From Ignavibacteriales bacterium (GTDB lineage Bacteria; Bacteroidota; Ignavibacteria; Ignavibacteriales; Melioribacteraceae), in assembly GCA_020061355.1 (NCBI GenBank), contig JAGUYK010000032.1, positions 62,001-126,000 on the forward strand: 64,000 nt of DNA, written 5' to 3'. The position numbers and the translations under genes were made by a program. A model generated the notes under the pieces. The model had not been told where the DNA came from and made no database searches. It worked only from the letters and a program-made list of their open reading frames with translations. This document shows, piece after piece, positions 18,936 to 29,332 of this stretch. Positions within the stretch are counted from its first letter, which is position 1, and every line of letters begins with the position of its first letter.

Positions 18936-19718
18936 GTGATTTATTGGGATGTTAGTCCGGACATTTTTTCGATCGGTCCATTTGTAATCCGATGGTATGG
19001 ACTTCTTTTCGCACTTTCCTTTATTGTCGGCTATCAGATTATGTTTGTTATTTTCAAGAAGGAATCGAAGTCGGATACTATTTTAAATGATTTGGTCTGG
19101 TATATGATTCTCGGAACGGTTATCGGCGCCCGGTTAGGACATTGTTTCTTTTATAATCCGGCATATTACATAGCAAATCCGCTTGAGATACTTCAGGTCT
19201 GGAAAGGAGGATTAGCAAGTCACGGTGCTGCAATTGGTATTCTATTATCAATCTATTTATTTGTAAAGAAGCATAAAGAGTTTTCATATTTATGGATTTT
19301 TGATCGAATAGTAATAACTGTTGCTCTTGCAGGGTTTTTCATCCGGATGGGAAATTTATTCAATTCGGAAATCATCGGTAAAGCTACAGATGTACCATGG
19401 TCTTTTGTATTTGCTGCTGTAGATGGAGTTCCCCGTCATCCCGCACAACTTTACGAGGCGATTGCTTATTTAATAATTTTTATTGTATTGATAAATTACT
19501 ATTTCCGTAAAGCCGGCAAATTTAAAAACGGTTTAATTTTTGGATGGTTCTTAATTTCAATTTTCGCATCCCGTTTCTTTATAGAATTTCTAAAAGAGAA
19601 ACAAACCTACTTTGAGGAGGGCTGGACACTTAATATGGGGCAGTGGCTAAGCATTCCTTTTGTATTACTCGGTATTTACCTTGTTTTGCGTAAAGATAAA
19701 AAGATTATCAAATTATAA
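18936..19718 (+). CDS. lgt: Prolipoprotein diacylglyceryl transferase
   Basis: The 260-residue seven-helix membrane enzyme transfers diacylglycerol to the lipobox cysteine of prolipoproteins. Visible hallmarks are GPFVIRWYGLLFALSF, GARLGHCFFYNP, GGLASHGAAIG and the Lgt signature RMGNLFNSEIIG at about 145-156, then RHPAQLYEA. Translation starts from a GTG (18936). Clear lipoboxes occur in bamD and in the gene directly downstream, both expected substrates. Confidence 0.95.
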   Translation: MIYWDVSPDIFSIGPFVIRWYGLLFALSFIVGYQIMFVIFKKESKSDTILNDLVWYMILGTVIGARLGHCFFYNPAYYIANPLEILQVWKGGLASHGAAIGILLSIYLFVKKHKEFSYLWIFDRIVITVALAGFFIRMGNLFNSEIIGKATDVPWSFVFAAVDGVPRHPAQLYEAIAYLIIFIVLINYYFRKAGKFKNGLIFGWFLISIFASRFFIEFLKEKQTYFEEGWTLNMGQWLSIPFVLLGIYLVLRKDKKIIKL

Positions 19719-19733
19719 TATAGAAAGTGATTA

Positions 19734-20843
19734 ATGAATATGATTAATAAATTCTCTTTACTCTTGTCTTTTATTTTTCTCATTACATTAATTAGTTGTA
19801 CTCAGGACGTTTATGATCCGGCACAGGATACCTTACGTTATGAAGGCGAAGTTCATATAAGGAATATTCGTCAGCTTACATTCGGCGGCAATAATGCCGA
19901 AGCGTACTGGAGCTTTGATAATAAACAGCTGGTTTTTCAGAGCGACTGGAATAAAATAAATCCTCAAGGATGTGATCAAATATTTACAATGAATGCTGAT
20001 GGTTCAGATCTGCCAAACGGTGATAAGTATTATTTGGTTTCAACCGGAAAGGGACGTACCACCTGCAGTTATTTCTTAAGTGACGGCAGAATTATTTATG
20101 CATCGACACACGAAGCAGATGCAAAGTGTCCAGAACCAGTTATGTTCTCCGAGGGAAGATATGTTTGGCCGATTTATAATTCGTACAACATTTATGTTGC
20201 TGATGCCGATGGTTCAAATCCCGATGTATTAATCGGTGGCGATAGTTATGATGCGGAAGCAACCGTATCACCCGACGGAAGATATATTGTTTTTACATCA
20301 ACAAGGTCCGGCGATCTGGATTTATGGCGCTATGATCTTAAGACAAAAGAATATTTGCAATTGACTAATGAAGTTGGATACGACGGCGGTGCATTTTTCT
20401 CGCGCGATTCAAAACATATTGTGTGGCGTGCGAGCCGCCCGAAAGGTGAAGATGCCGGGAACTACAAAAAACTTCTTTCGGAAGGATTGATCGAGCCAAA
20501 AGAATTAAACGTTTTTGTCGCTGATATAGACGGTAAAAATGTAAAGCAGGTAACCGATCTGCCGGGTGCAAACTGGGCTCCTTTTTTTCACCCCGACGGG
20601 AAGAAGGTTCTATTCTGTTCAAACCATCATTCGTTAAACGAAGGCGGTAGAAGGTTCGATATTTTTATGATCAACATCGACGGGACGGGTCTGAAACAAA
20701 TAACTAACTCAGGTATTTTCGATGCATTTCCAATGTTTTCATATGACGGTAAAAAATTAGTTTTCTGTTCGAATAGAAATGCAGAAAGAAAACCAACACG
20801 TGATACAAATGTATTCGTTGCCGAATGGGTAGAAGAACCTTGA
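19734..20843 (+). CDS. TolB-like beta-propeller lipoprotein
   Basis: A 369-residue lipoprotein with lipobox LISC (cysteine about residue 22) followed by WD40-like PD40 repeats: FSFD/SPDGRYIVFTSTRSGDLDLW, FHPDGKKVLFCSNH, FSYDGKKLVFCSNRN. These repeats make TolB-type propellers that bind proteins or peptidoglycan-linked partners. It follows lgt by 15 bases and probably shares its transcript. The specific role is unknown; TolB itself is usually longer and has an N-terminal domain missing here. Confidence 0.8.
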   Translation: MNMINKFSLLLSFIFLITLISCTQDVYDPAQDTLRYEGEVHIRNIRQLTFGGNNAEAYWSFDNKQLVFQSDWNKINPQGCDQIFTMNADGSDLPNGDKYYLVSTGKGRTTCSYFLSDGRIIYASTHEADAKCPEPVMFSEGRYVWPIYNSYNIYVADADGSNPDVLIGGDSYDAEATVSPDGRYIVFTSTRSGDLDLWRYDLKTKEYLQLTNEVGYDGGAFFSRDSKHIVWRASRPKGEDAGNYKKLLSEGLIEPKELNVFVADIDGKNVKQVTDLPGANWAPFFHPDGKKVLFCSNHHSLNEGGRRFDIFMINIDGTGLKQITNSGIFDAFPMFSYDGKKLVFCSNRNAERKPTRDTNVFVAEWVEEP

Positions 20844-20862
20844 ATTTAGTTACTTAAAGAAG

Positions 20863-21288
20863 ATGACAGAAAAAGAATTCATAGAAAAGTGGGTTGATAA
20901 AATCAAATCGGAACTTAAAAGTTTTCCGGACGATTTTGTTCATTCTGAAGAGTTTGAAGAAGTAAGCTTGCCCGGTAAAATACTTTTTTTAAACCCGCCA
21001 TTGTTCGGAAGTTATCAACTATCAGATGAAGCCGGTGATACTTTTTATTCAACCGGTGATATGTTTAGAGCCAAGTACGTTTATTATGCAAACAGGTTAA
21101 AGCCTCTAGGCATTAAAATCCCGGTCGATCAATTACGCACGTACGAAACCGTCAGGGATTATGAAAGATATCTCGACGGATTTTTAAAAGAGATGGAAAA
21201 GGATTTTAAGCAGACATTCCAAAAGACGAAAGGATTCAAAATAATTTCCTCCCAGATATTCAGTTCATTAAATCTCGCTCGAACATAA
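20863..21288 (+). CDS. Conserved-looking small cytosolic protein, unknown function
   Basis: A 141-residue acidic protein with no signal peptide and no family I recognise. Its sequence alternates predicted helices (FIEKWVDKIKSELKSFPDDF, YERYLDGFLKEMEKDFKQTF). It lies 19 bases after the TolB-like gene and one base before the RNA methylase gene, so it is probably cotranscribed. Codon use and composition match its neighbours, which supports a real gene. Confidence 0.7.
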   Translation: MTEKEFIEKWVDKIKSELKSFPDDFVHSEEFEEVSLPGKILFLNPPLFGSYQLSDEAGDTFYSTGDMFRAKYVYYANRLKPLGIKIPVDQLRTYETVRDYERYLDGFLKEMEKDFKQTFQKTKGFKIISSQIFSSLNLART

Positions 21289-21289
21289 G

Positions 21290-22720
21290 TTGATTGAACT
21301 CAGCAAAAACATAAGCGCTTATATTACAGAACACTTCGGGAAAGATTATTTAGATAATTACCGCGAGCATCTTCAGAAAGAACAAACTACATTCCTACGG
21401 TTATCTTCTCTAATAAAATCTGAAGAAAAAATTAAAAATCGTCTAAGCCAATATGGAATTAGCATTGAGCGGATTGAAAATATTCCGAATGCTTTCAGGG
21501 TATTGGAAGGGGAATCAATAGTTGGTAAAACACTTGATTTCATTCTCGGTGCTTATTACATACAAAGTCTCTCCTCAATGATTCCTGCTTTGGTTCTAAA
21601 ACCAAACGAGACTGATAAAGTATTAGATTTATGTGCAGCACCGGGTTCTAAGACTACTCAACTTGCGGAGATGATGAATAATAGAGGAACACTGGTTGCA
21701 AATGAAATTTCAATTGAGCGGCTGAAAAGCCTGGTTTTCAATATTGATAAAATGAACCTTGTCAATGTTGGAGTTCTGCACGGCAAGGGTGAACTGCTTA
21801 GTAAAATGTTCAGCAATTATTTTGATAAAATTTTAGTTGATGCTCCCTGCAGTGCTCTTGGAATTATTCAAAAAAAGAACGAAGTAAGTAATTGGTGGAA
21901 TGAGAAAAAAGCAGAGGGACTTGCAGAAATACAATTCAAACTATTGTTGGGTGCGATTAAAGCATGTAAGATCGGGGGTGAAATAGTTTACTCAACATGT
22001 ACACTTACCTTGGAAGAGAATGAACTTGTATTAGATAAGATACTGAAAAAATACCCGGTGGAAATTGTTGAAATTGAGTTGCCGGTCAAAAGCCGTGAAG
22101 CATTTACAAATTTTGGAAACGAAAAACTTACTTCCGCCATAAGCAAAGCGAGTAGAATTGTTCCCTGGGAAATCGACTCCGAAGGTTTTTTTGTCGCTAA
22201 GCTTAGAAAAATAGGCGAAACGGAAAATCAACCCGTTAATTTTACAAAACATAAGAAGCCGGTATTTGTTGAAACAGATAATAATCAAATAAAAAAATTC
22301 TTAGAAGTGCTGTGCAGCTATTATGGAGTTGAGGAAAAAATTTTCAATCAGTATAAATTTTTAATTAAGAACTTTGATATTTATTTTGTAAACGATGGAT
22401 GGACGATCGAGAATCCGGATCCTTTTGTGCGTGTTGGTTCTAAGCTTGGTTTAATAGATAAAAGGGAATTTGTTCAGCTTCACACATTGGCGGCTCAAAC
22501 ATTTGGTGATCAATTCACAAAAAATGTTGTTGAATTAATAGAACTTAGAGAGCTTGACATATATCTAAGCGGTGGAACGATTAAAAGAGAAATGGAAAGT
22601 ACTGGACAAAAAGTTGTTAAATGGAATGATTACATTATCGGCACCGCATCATCTTCAAAGGATGGATTAAAAAGTCAATTCCCAAGAGCTTACCGGACGC
22701 AAGAGATTATACTAAAATAA
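21290..22720 (+). CDS. RsmB/NOP2 family RNA (cytosine-5) methyltransferase
   Basis: The 476-residue protein carries an N-terminal RNA-binding region, then the SAM-binding motif VLDLCAAPGSKTTQLAEMM at about 110-130, the catalytic DAPCSALG and the second conserved cysteine in YSTCTLTLEENE. A C-terminal extension with a PUA-like shape (RVGSKLGLI) follows. Such enzymes methylate cytosine in rRNA or tRNA; the length and extension resemble RsmF. Translation starts from TTG directly after the preceding stop. It ends at a clear terminator hairpin. Confidence 0.9.
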   Translation: MIELSKNISAYITEHFGKDYLDNYREHLQKEQTTFLRLSSLIKSEEKIKNRLSQYGISIERIENIPNAFRVLEGESIVGKTLDFILGAYYIQSLSSMIPALVLKPNETDKVLDLCAAPGSKTTQLAEMMNNRGTLVANEISIERLKSLVFNIDKMNLVNVGVLHGKGELLSKMFSNYFDKILVDAPCSALGIIQKKNEVSNWWNEKKAEGLAEIQFKLLLGAIKACKIGGEIVYSTCTLTLEENELVLDKILKKYPVEIVEIELPVKSREAFTNFGNEKLTSAISKASRIVPWEIDSEGFFVAKLRKIGETENQPVNFTKHKKPVFVETDNNQIKKFLEVLCSYYGVEEKIFNQYKFLIKNFDIYFVNDGWTIENPDPFVRVGSKLGLIDKREFVQLHTLAAQTFGDQFTKNVVELIELRELDIYLSGGTIKREMESTGQKVVKWNDYIIGTASSSKDGLKSQFPRAYRTQEIILK

Positions 22721-22744
22721 AAGCGGCTAATAAAAAGCCGCTTT
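22720..22744. terminator. Bidirectional hairpin terminator
   Basis: AAAGCGGCT (22720-22728) pairs perfectly with AGCCGCTTT (22736-22744) around AATAAAA. It sits between the converging methylase and glutamine synthetase genes, with A and T runs inside the stem on both sides. Confidence 0.85.
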
Positions 22745-22780
22745 CTATAAACTGAAAATTGAATACTCCCAACTAAAAAA

Positions 22781-24208
22781 TCATACATCAAAATACATTT
22801 CGAATTCGTATGGATGCGGACGTAATGCCATCGGTTTAATTTCTTTTTCAACCTTATAATTAATCCATGTCCGGATAACATCCTCTGTGAATACATTTCC
22901 TTTAAGTAGATATTCATGATCTTCTGCTAAAGCTCTGAGAGCATGAGTCAATGATTCGGGAGTTGAAGGAACATCTTTCAATTCTTCCGGAGACATATCA
23001 TAAATATCTTTTTCAAGTGGGTCACCTGGATCGATTCGATTCATAATACCATCAAGTCCAGCCATCATAATGGCAGAAAAAGCAAGGTATGGATTAGCTG
23101 CGGGGTCAGGACAACGGAATTCAATTCTCTTAGACTTAGGTGAATTGGAATACATCGGAATTCTCACTGAAGCACTTCGGTTACGTTGTGAATATGCAAG
23201 ATTAACCGGTGCTTCAAAACCGGGGACAAGTCGTTTATAAGAATTCGTAATGGGGTTTGTAAAAGATAGAAGAGAAGGCGCATGTTTCAAAACACCACCG
23301 ATAAAATAGAGTGCCATCTCACTTAATCCGGCATAACCGCCGCCTGCAAAAAGAGGTTTTCCTTTAAGCCATAAACTTGTATGAACGTGCATACCGCTTC
23401 CGTTATCTCCAAAGATCGGCTTGGGCATATAAGTAACGGTTTTACCCCGCTTCTTTGCGGTATTCTTAATTACATATTTGAACATCAGTAATTGATCTGC
23501 TGCTCTCAACAACGGTTTGAACTTCATATCAATTTCGCATTGACCTCCGCTTGCTACTTCATGATGTTGTGCTTCAACTTCAATTCCAATGTTGATCAGA
23601 TTTTGAACCATCTCATTTCGGAGATCCATCAATTGATCTGTAGGAGGAACAGGGAAATATCCTTCTTTGTAACGAGGCTTATATCCTAAGTTAGGATTTT
23701 CTTCACGCCCTGAATTCCATTTGCCTTCAATAGAATCAACAGTATAAAAAGAAAAGTTCGGACCGGAATCGAAACGGACATCGTCAAAAACAAAAAATTC
23801 TGCTTCAGGTCCAAAGTAAGATGTATCAGCCAATCCGGTTGATTTCAAATATGCTTCTGCTTTTTGAGCGATATTGCGCGGACATCTATCGTACTTTTCT
23901 TTTGTTGCCGGTTCATAAACATCGCATATTAGTGAAATTGTCGGTGCTTCGATAAACGGATCAAAAAACATAGTTTCAGCATCCGGAATTAATAGCATAT
24001 CACTTTCGTGAATACTTTTCCAACCTCGGATTGAAGAACCATCGAACCCGAAACCATCTTCAAATGAATCGGCTTTCAGTTCACTTGATGGAATAGTAAA
24101 ATGCTGCCACTGCCCCGGGAAATCCATGAACTTGAAATCCACGAACTGAATTTTATTTGATTTAATGTAGGAAAGAATTTCCTGAACATGTGAAGCTGAC
24201 TTACCCAT
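22781..24208 (-). CDS. glnA: Glutamine synthetase type I
   Basis: The 475-residue enzyme makes glutamine from glutamate, ammonia and ATP. Visible motifs are [16 protein letters not shown], the metal/ATP loop [33 protein letters not shown] and the C-terminal context [12 protein letters not shown], which contains a tyrosine where type I-beta enzymes are adenylylated. The ATG at 24208 has AGGAGAAATT just upstream, which is better than the open extension to 24265. The Lrp-type regulator ends 13 bases upstream on the same strand. Confidence 0.96.
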   Translation of the reverse strand: MGKSASHVQEILSYIKSNKIQFVDFKFMDFPGQWQHFTIPSSELKADSFEDGFGFDGSSIRGWKSIHESDMLLIPDAETMFFDPFIEAPTISLICDVYEPATKEKYDRCPRNIAQKAEAYLKSTGLADTSYFGPEAEFFVFDDVRFDSGPNFSFYTVDSIEGKWNSGREENPNLGYKPRYKEGYFPVPPTDQLMDLRNEMVQNLINIGIEVEAQHHEVASGGQCEIDMKFKPLLRAADQLLMFKYVIKNTAKKRGKTVTYMPKPIFGDNGSGMHVHTSLWLKGKPLFAGGGYAGLSEMALYFIGGVLKHAPSLLSFTNPITNSYKRLVPGFEAPVNLAYSQRNRSASVRIPMYSNSPKSKRIEFRCPDPAANPYLAFSAIMMAGLDGIMNRIDPGDPLEKDIYDMSPEELKDVPSTPESLTHALRALAEDHEYLLKGNVFTEDVIRTWINYKVEKEIKPMALRPHPYEFEMYFDV

Positions 24209-24221
24209 AATTTCTCCTGAA

Positions 24222-24668
24222 TTATATATTGATAGAAGTTGTTTCTTTAATTGTTGATAAAACAAAATTTGTTACTGTGCGGTTAACGCCGGGCCACGAT
24301 TGAATCTTACTAAGAAGCTGCTCCAGAGATTTTGTATCCTTAACAAGAGCTTTCATTATGTGAGAACCTTCGCCAAGAATTGCATGGCACTCTAAAATCT
24401 CAGGTGTTTTCTTAACATGATCGGTTAGCTTCTCATAATTTTTTGAAGAGTCCATAATCACAACTATGAATGCCATTATATCTAGGTTGAAGATATGACG
24501 GTTTAGTTTTGTATAGTATCCTTCAATTATACCATTATCTTCAAGCTTTTTTAACCGCTCGCTTAGGGATGGAAGGGATAAACCAATGGCATCGGCAAGC
24601 TCTCCTCTTTTGGTCCTGCCGTTCTCCTGAAGCTTTTTTAGCATAGAAATATCTAAGTTGTCAAGCAT
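24222..24668 (-). CDS. Lrp/AsnC family transcriptional regulator
   Basis: The 148-residue protein has the AsnC-type winged helix at the N-terminus ([43 protein letters not shown]) and the RAM ligand-sensing domain after it ([31 protein letters not shown]). It lies directly upstream of glnA on the same strand with a 13-base gap, so a role in nitrogen or amino-acid control of glnA is a reasonable inference, not shown. Length is normal. Confidence 0.92.
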   Translation of the reverse strand: MLDNLDISMLKKLQENGRTKRGELADAIGLSLPSLSERLKKLEDNGIIEGYYTKLNRHIFNLDIMAFIVVIMDSSKNYEKLTDHVKKTPEILECHAILGEGSHIMKALVKDTKSLEQLLSKIQSWPGVNRTVTNFVLSTIKETTSINI

Positions 24669-24789
24669 GTTATAACTTAATTAATTAGGAAATATGAATT
24701 AATTGACTGAAAAAATAAGGCAACATAGATTAAATAGCAAATATAATTTTTCGGGTTGTCCAGCAAGTTCTTTGTGTAAATTTTAGTGG

Positions 24790-24820
24790 ATTGTTAAAAC
24801 TGGGGAGAATCCTATATTTG
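24790..24820 (+). promoter_or_regulatory. Bacteroidota-type promoter for the M28 peptidase gene
   Basis: ATTG at 24790-24793, then a 19-base spacer, then TATATTTG at 24813-24820, fitting the TTTG / TAnnTTTG pattern. The peptidase ATG is only 14 bases downstream, so the leader would be very short. Confidence 0.5.
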
Positions 24821-24834
24821 TAACGGGTATTCCT

Positions 24835-26049
24835 ATGAAAAAGTTAATCCTCCTGATTTTAATTTTAACACTAAATTGTTCGTTTGCCCAGACAAATCCG
24901 GCAATCCATCAACTAATTAACAAAGTTAACTCTGATTCACTCTATGAGTTTTTAAATATTCTAACCGGTGAAAAACCGGTTACTCTTTTTTCGGGTCCCA
25001 TCAGAATTGATTCCCGATATTCTTTTAATGTGTCCAATGGATACGCAGCGGAGTATCTGTTTAGAAAATTATCCGGATATGGTTACAAAACTTTTCGGCA
25101 GGATTTTGGTCAGAACGGTCAGAATATTTATGCATATCATTATGGAACAGAAAAACCTAATCAGTATGTAATGCTTTGTGCTCATTATGATAGTATGCCA
25201 TCAGGAAATGCTGCTCCAGGCGCAGATGATAACGGTACCGGTACGGCGGCAGTAATTGAAGCTGCCCGAATACTTAAAGATTTTTATCCGGAGTATACAA
25301 TAATATTTGCTTTGTGGGATCAAGAGGAACAGGGTTTAATAGGAAGCGGGTATTATGCTTATCAAGCCAGTGTAAGAAATGATCCGATTATTGCTGTAAT
25401 TAATTTAGATATGATTGGATATGACGGCAACAATGATGGTAAAATGGAAATTCATACAAGAGACATTTCGACATCAGTGAGTTTAGCAAATAGGATAAAA
25501 GAATTGAACTCACTCTACCAAATCAATTTATCAGCGGATATAATCAACCCGGGAACTGATAGAAGTGATCACGCATCTTTCTGGATTTATAAGTACCCGG
25601 CTGTTCTGCTTATTGAATCATTTGCAGACTTTAATCCATACTATCATCAAACAAGTGATACAATTGACAAGATTAACAGAATTTATTTTCACCGAAATAC
25701 GATGCTGGCATTAGCAGCGGTGGGTGATTATGCTAAAGTTGCCGCCGATAGCACAACTATAGGCGATTTACCTTTTACTTATCATCTATTCCAAAATTAT
25801 CCAAATCCTTTTAACTCATCAACAATCATTAAATATTATGTTGAAAAAGAAGCACATGTGAAGTTAGTAGTTTATGATATACTTGGTAATGAAGTGGCCG
25901 TACTTGTAGATAAAGTACAAACACCCAATTTTTATGATTTTACATTTGATGCATCAAAGATTAGGGGTGGTTTATCGAGCGGAATTTATTTTTATACGAT
26001 GTATTCCGGCAACTACTCGAATGCCAAGAAAATGCTTTTTGTCAAATAA
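24835..26049 (+). CDS. Secreted M28 family zinc aminopeptidase with type IX sorting domain
   Basis: A 404-residue protein with signal peptide LILLILILTLNCSFAQ. The M28 metal-binding residues are visible in order: H and D in HYDSMPSGN, D in GADDNGTGT, the EE pair in DQEEQGLIGSG, D in NLDMIGYDG, and H in SDHASFW. It ends with a type IX secretion sorting domain (FQNYPNPFNSSTIIKYYV ... SSGIYFYTMYSGNYSNAKKMLFVK). It is likely exported across the outer membrane. It converges on pdxB, sharing 8 bases. Confidence 0.92.
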   Translation: MKKLILLILILTLNCSFAQTNPAIHQLINKVNSDSLYEFLNILTGEKPVTLFSGPIRIDSRYSFNVSNGYAAEYLFRKLSGYGYKTFRQDFGQNGQNIYAYHYGTEKPNQYVMLCAHYDSMPSGNAAPGADDNGTGTAAVIEAARILKDFYPEYTIIFALWDQEEQGLIGSGYYAYQASVRNDPIIAVINLDMIGYDGNNDGKMEIHTRDISTSVSLANRIKELNSLYQINLSADIINPGTDRSDHASFWIYKYPAVLLIESFADFNPYYHQTSDTIDKINRIYFHRNTMLALAAVGDYAKVAADSTTIGDLPFTYHLFQNYPNPFNSSTIIKYYVEKEAHVKLVVYDILGNEVAVLVDKVQTPNFYDFTFDASKIRGGLSSGIYFYTMYSGNYSNAKKMLFVK

Positions 26050-27178
26050 CCTTAAAACGTAATGTTTCTAATTTACTTTTTAACCTTTCATCAGGCGAAG
26101 AAAGTTTAATAGTGTAATTATTAAACTCGCGCCGCATACGATATGTTTTCCTTAGTTGATCAAAGTATTTTCCCGGCTCTTCAACATTCTGAATAACGGA
26201 TTTCTTTAGCAATTGTGAATCGAAATTAATATCGTAAATTCTTTTACATATTTCGAAAAGGATCTCTACAACTTCTTGCCTTGAGTCAATCTCAATCATT
26301 GGTTCAGATATTTCGGGATAAACCGGCTGCCATTTTGCATTAATATTAAATTGTTCACATAATTTTTTATAAATGAAATAAGTGCCGTTCAATTTTCCCT
26401 CTAATGAATATCCGGCAATATGTGCTGTACCTATATCTGCAAGTTCAAGTAATTGTAAGTCAATGTTAGGTTCATTCTCCCAAACGTCAAAGACAACATT
26501 AATATCTTTCTTATCAAGCAAGCGATTTTTAAGGATAGAGTTTTTTACAACTGGTCCGCGGGAAGTATTAATTAAAAGAGTACCTGGTTTTATTAGATCA
26601 AGATTTTCTTCGTTTAATAAGTAGTATGTATTATCAATACCTGATTTATTCAATGGCACATGAAATGTAACAACATCGCAGTTAAGAGCATCTTTCAATT
26701 GTCTGAAATTCCCTTTACCAAGTTTCCTTTCAAGGGGCGGGTCGTTAATTATTGTTTTGAATCCGAGCGCTTGTGCAAATCGCACAATTTTTGTCCCGAT
26801 ATTACCAAAGCCAACAACTCCAATTTTATTATCCTCAAAAGACTTATTCTTTTGAATAAAGATATTGGTTAGGGCGGCAATAACATATTCAGCAACTGAA
26901 AACGAATTACATCCAGCGGCATCTGCAAAAAAAACATTTTGCGATTTCAAATATTCTTTATCAATATGATCAGTCCCGATTGTAGCAGTTCCGACAATCT
27001 TCACATTTGTTTTATCTAACAATTCCCCATTAACATTTGTAATTGATCGGACAACAAGAATATCGATCTCTTTTAACATCTCGTTGGAAATGTATCTTCC
27101 GTGAGTTAGTTTTACTTCACCAAATTGAGAAAAAGCTTCTTTCACTTGTGGAATATTTTCATCGGCTAATATTTTCAT
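26042..27178 (-). CDS. pdxB: Erythronate-4-phosphate dehydrogenase
   Basis: The 378-residue D-isomer 2-hydroxyacid dehydrogenase acts in pyridoxal phosphate synthesis. The N-terminus KILADENIPQVKEAF and GTATIGTDHIDKEYL are typical of PdxB; the NAD motif is GVVGFGNIGTKIV and the catalytic histidine lies in GTAHIAGYSLEGK. A C-terminal dimerisation extension is present, as in PdxB. I start at the ATG at 27178, where the family N-terminus begins, instead of the in-frame ATG at 27202. It is a single gene between the peptidase gene and aspS. Confidence 0.9.
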   Translation of the reverse strand: MKILADENIPQVKEAFSQFGEVKLTHGRYISNEMLKEIDILVVRSITNVNGELLDKTNVKIVGTATIGTDHIDKEYLKSQNVFFADAAGCNSFSVAEYVIAALTNIFIQKNKSFEDNKIGVVGFGNIGTKIVRFAQALGFKTIINDPPLERKLGKGNFRQLKDALNCDVVTFHVPLNKSGIDNTYYLLNEENLDLIKPGTLLINTSRGPVVKNSILKNRLLDKKDINVVFDVWENEPNIDLQLLELADIGTAHIAGYSLEGKLNGTYFIYKKLCEQFNINAKWQPVYPEISEPMIEIDSRQEVVEILFEICKRIYDINFDSQLLKKSVIQNVEEPGKYFDQLRKTYRMRREFNNYTIKLSSPDERLKSKLETLRFKVI

Positions 27179-27242
27179 ACTCTTAACAAAACTATTTATC
27201 AAATATAAATTAATTGTGGCAGATTAACCGGAAACGACTCAA

Positions 27243-27274
27243 TTTGTAATCCCCTCATTAAATGTTTATTTTTG
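27243..27274 (+). promoter_or_regulatory. Bacteroidota-type promoter for aspS
   Basis: TTTG (27243-27246), a 20-base spacer and TATTTTTG (27267-27274) match the -33/-7 consensus of the Bacteroidota primary sigma factor. The aspS ATG is 34 bases downstream with AAAGGAG between. Confidence 0.65.
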
Positions 27275-27308
27275 CCCCTGAATTTTGTAAAGGAGTAAAA
27301 TTATCCAG

Positions 27309-29075
27309 ATGAAATTTAAGAAAAGAACACATACATGCGGTGATTTACGCGAAAATAATATTGGTGAAAATGTTGTATTAAATGGCTGGGTAGCAAATAG
27401 ACGTGATCTTGGCGGGGTTATATTTATTGAGCTAAGGGATCGTTACGGAATTACTCAGGTCGTATTTGAACCTTCTTATAACTCCGATGCACACGAACAC
27501 GCAAAAAAATTAAGAAGTGAATATGTTATTTCAGTCGAGGGAAAGGTTCGGAAACGTCCCGAAGGAACTGAAAATTTGGAATTGGCAACAGGTATGATTG
27601 ACATGATGGTCGATAAACTTATCATCCTTAACCAGGCAGAAACTCCACCATTTCCAATAGATGATAATGTGGATGCAAGCGAGGACATTCGTTTAAAGTA
27701 TCGATACCTCGATCTCAGAAGAAATGAAGTCCAGAAAAATCTTCTTCTTCGTCATCGCATGTATCAGATCACCCGAAAATATTTTGATTCAAATGGTTTT
27801 GTCGAAATTGAAACACCGGTTTTGATGAAAAGTACACCGGAAGGTGCCCGGGATTTTCTTGTCCCGAGCAGACTTCATAAAGGGAAGTTCTATGCATTGC
27901 CTCAATCACCGCAAACGTACAAACAGATTTTAATGGTCTCCGGATTTGATAGGTATTTTCAAATTGTAAAATGTTTTCGCGATGAGGATTTAAGAGCTGA
28001 CCGTCAGCCAGAATTTACACAGATTGATGTTGAGATGTCCTTCGTGGATGTTGAAGATATTTTCGAAATGGTTGAAGGGCTGATGAAAATATTCTTCAAA
28101 GAAATTTTAGATTATGACCTATCTGCCAATATTCCGCGTTTAAGTTTTGAAGAAGCAATGGAAAAATACGGAAGCGATAAACCTGATCTGAGATTCGGTT
28201 TAAAGCTGGTTACTCTAAACGATGTCTTTGAGAAATCTGAATTCCGGGTCTTTAAAGATTCCATTTCACAGGATGGAATTATAACAGGATTGCTTGCAAA
28301 GAGATGTGGAGACTATACAAGAAATCAGCTTGATGTATTAACTGATTTTGTTAAAAAACTTGGTGCCGGCGGACTGATCTGGATGCGTGTAAAAGAGAAT
28401 GATCTTGATGCACCGATTGCTAAATTTTTATCCGATGAAGAAAAACAAAATCTAATTAAAAAATTGAAAGCCGAACCGGGAGATTTATTATTTATTTTAA
28501 CCGGTCAAAAATTGAAAACTTTATCCCTCATGGGTTCTCTCCGTCTTGAAATGGCAAAACGAATGAATTTAATTCCCCAGGATGCTGAACCTTCATTATT
28601 GTGGGTAACAGATTTCCCCTTATTTGAGTGGGATGAAGAATCAAAAAGATATTATGCAATGCACCATCCCTTCACTTCACCGAGGATTGAAGATATTCCT
28701 TTAATGGAAACCGATCCGGTAAAAGTAAAAGCACGTGCCTATGATTTAGTATTAAACGGAAATGAAATTGCAGGCGGATCCATAAGAATCCATGATTCGA
28801 AATTGCAGTCTCTTATGTTTAAAGCATTGGGAATCGGGGAAGAGGAAGCAAAAGAAAAATTTGGTTTCTTGATGAATGCTTTTAAATACGGAGCCCCACC
28901 CCATGGTGGTATTGCGTTTGGTTTCGATCGTTTAGCGATGTTATTTGCCGGTAAATCATCAATCAGAGATGTTATAGCGTTCCCAAAAACCTCCAGCGGT
29001 TTATCTTTAATGGATGAATCACCTTCTCATGTAGATGAAGCTCAACTAACAGAATTGCATATCAAAATAAAGTAG
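27309..29075 (+). CDS. aspS: Aspartyl-tRNA synthetase, bacterial type
   Basis: The 588-residue class II synthetase has an N-terminal OB anticodon-binding domain (GWVANRRDLGGVIFIELRDRYG), class II motif 1 and 2 (FVEIETPVLMKSTPEGARDF, FRDEDLRADRQPEFTQIDVE), the bacterial GAD insertion in the middle, and motif 3 (GIAFGFDRLAML). Length and insertion match bacterial AspRS. The ATG follows AAAGGAGTAAAATTATCCAG. It stands as a single gene with its own promoter. Confidence 0.97.
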   Translation: MKFKKRTHTCGDLRENNIGENVVLNGWVANRRDLGGVIFIELRDRYGITQVVFEPSYNSDAHEHAKKLRSEYVISVEGKVRKRPEGTENLELATGMIDMMVDKLIILNQAETPPFPIDDNVDASEDIRLKYRYLDLRRNEVQKNLLLRHRMYQITRKYFDSNGFVEIETPVLMKSTPEGARDFLVPSRLHKGKFYALPQSPQTYKQILMVSGFDRYFQIVKCFRDEDLRADRQPEFTQIDVEMSFVDVEDIFEMVEGLMKIFFKEILDYDLSANIPRLSFEEAMEKYGSDKPDLRFGLKLVTLNDVFEKSEFRVFKDSISQDGIITGLLAKRCGDYTRNQLDVLTDFVKKLGAGGLIWMRVKENDLDAPIAKFLSDEEKQNLIKKLKAEPGDLLFILTGQKLKTLSLMGSLRLEMAKRMNLIPQDAEPSLLWVTDFPLFEWDEESKRYYAMHHPFTSPRIEDIPLMETDPVKVKARAYDLVLNGNEIAGGSIRIHDSKLQSLMFKALGIGEEEAKEKFGFLMNAFKYGAPPHGGIAFGFDRLAMLFAGKSSIRDVIAFPKTSSGLSLMDESPSHVDEAQLTELHIKIK

Positions 29076-29113
29076 CCTTTCAGATAAAGGAGTGGAATAT
29101 TGCACTACTTTAC

Positions 29114-29138
29114 AGGTAAGAATTACCTAATGTTTTTT
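29114..29138 (+). terminator. Short terminator after aspS
   Basis: AGGTAA (29114-29119), loop GAA, TTACCT (29123-29128), then AATGTTTTTT. The stem is short, so termination may be partial. Confidence 0.5.
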
Positions 29139-29332
29139 GCTCTAAATCATGTCATCAATATTTTTCTTTCCTTTTTAGAACCCCTTTGTTATATTTCTAT
29201 CCACAAGATGAAAAAATTTCCACTTTCTGATTTGGTTTAATATTTGATTTAGGATTAAGCGAAAATGAGTTACAATTTTTTGAGACGAACGGAAATATTT
29301 ACATGATTTCAAAATTATAAAGGGATTTAAAA

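Noticed and set aside
24209-24265. Extended glnA start overlapping the Lrp gene
   Set aside because: An AGGAG lies directly before the ATG at 24208, and the extra residues are not part of glutamine synthetase.
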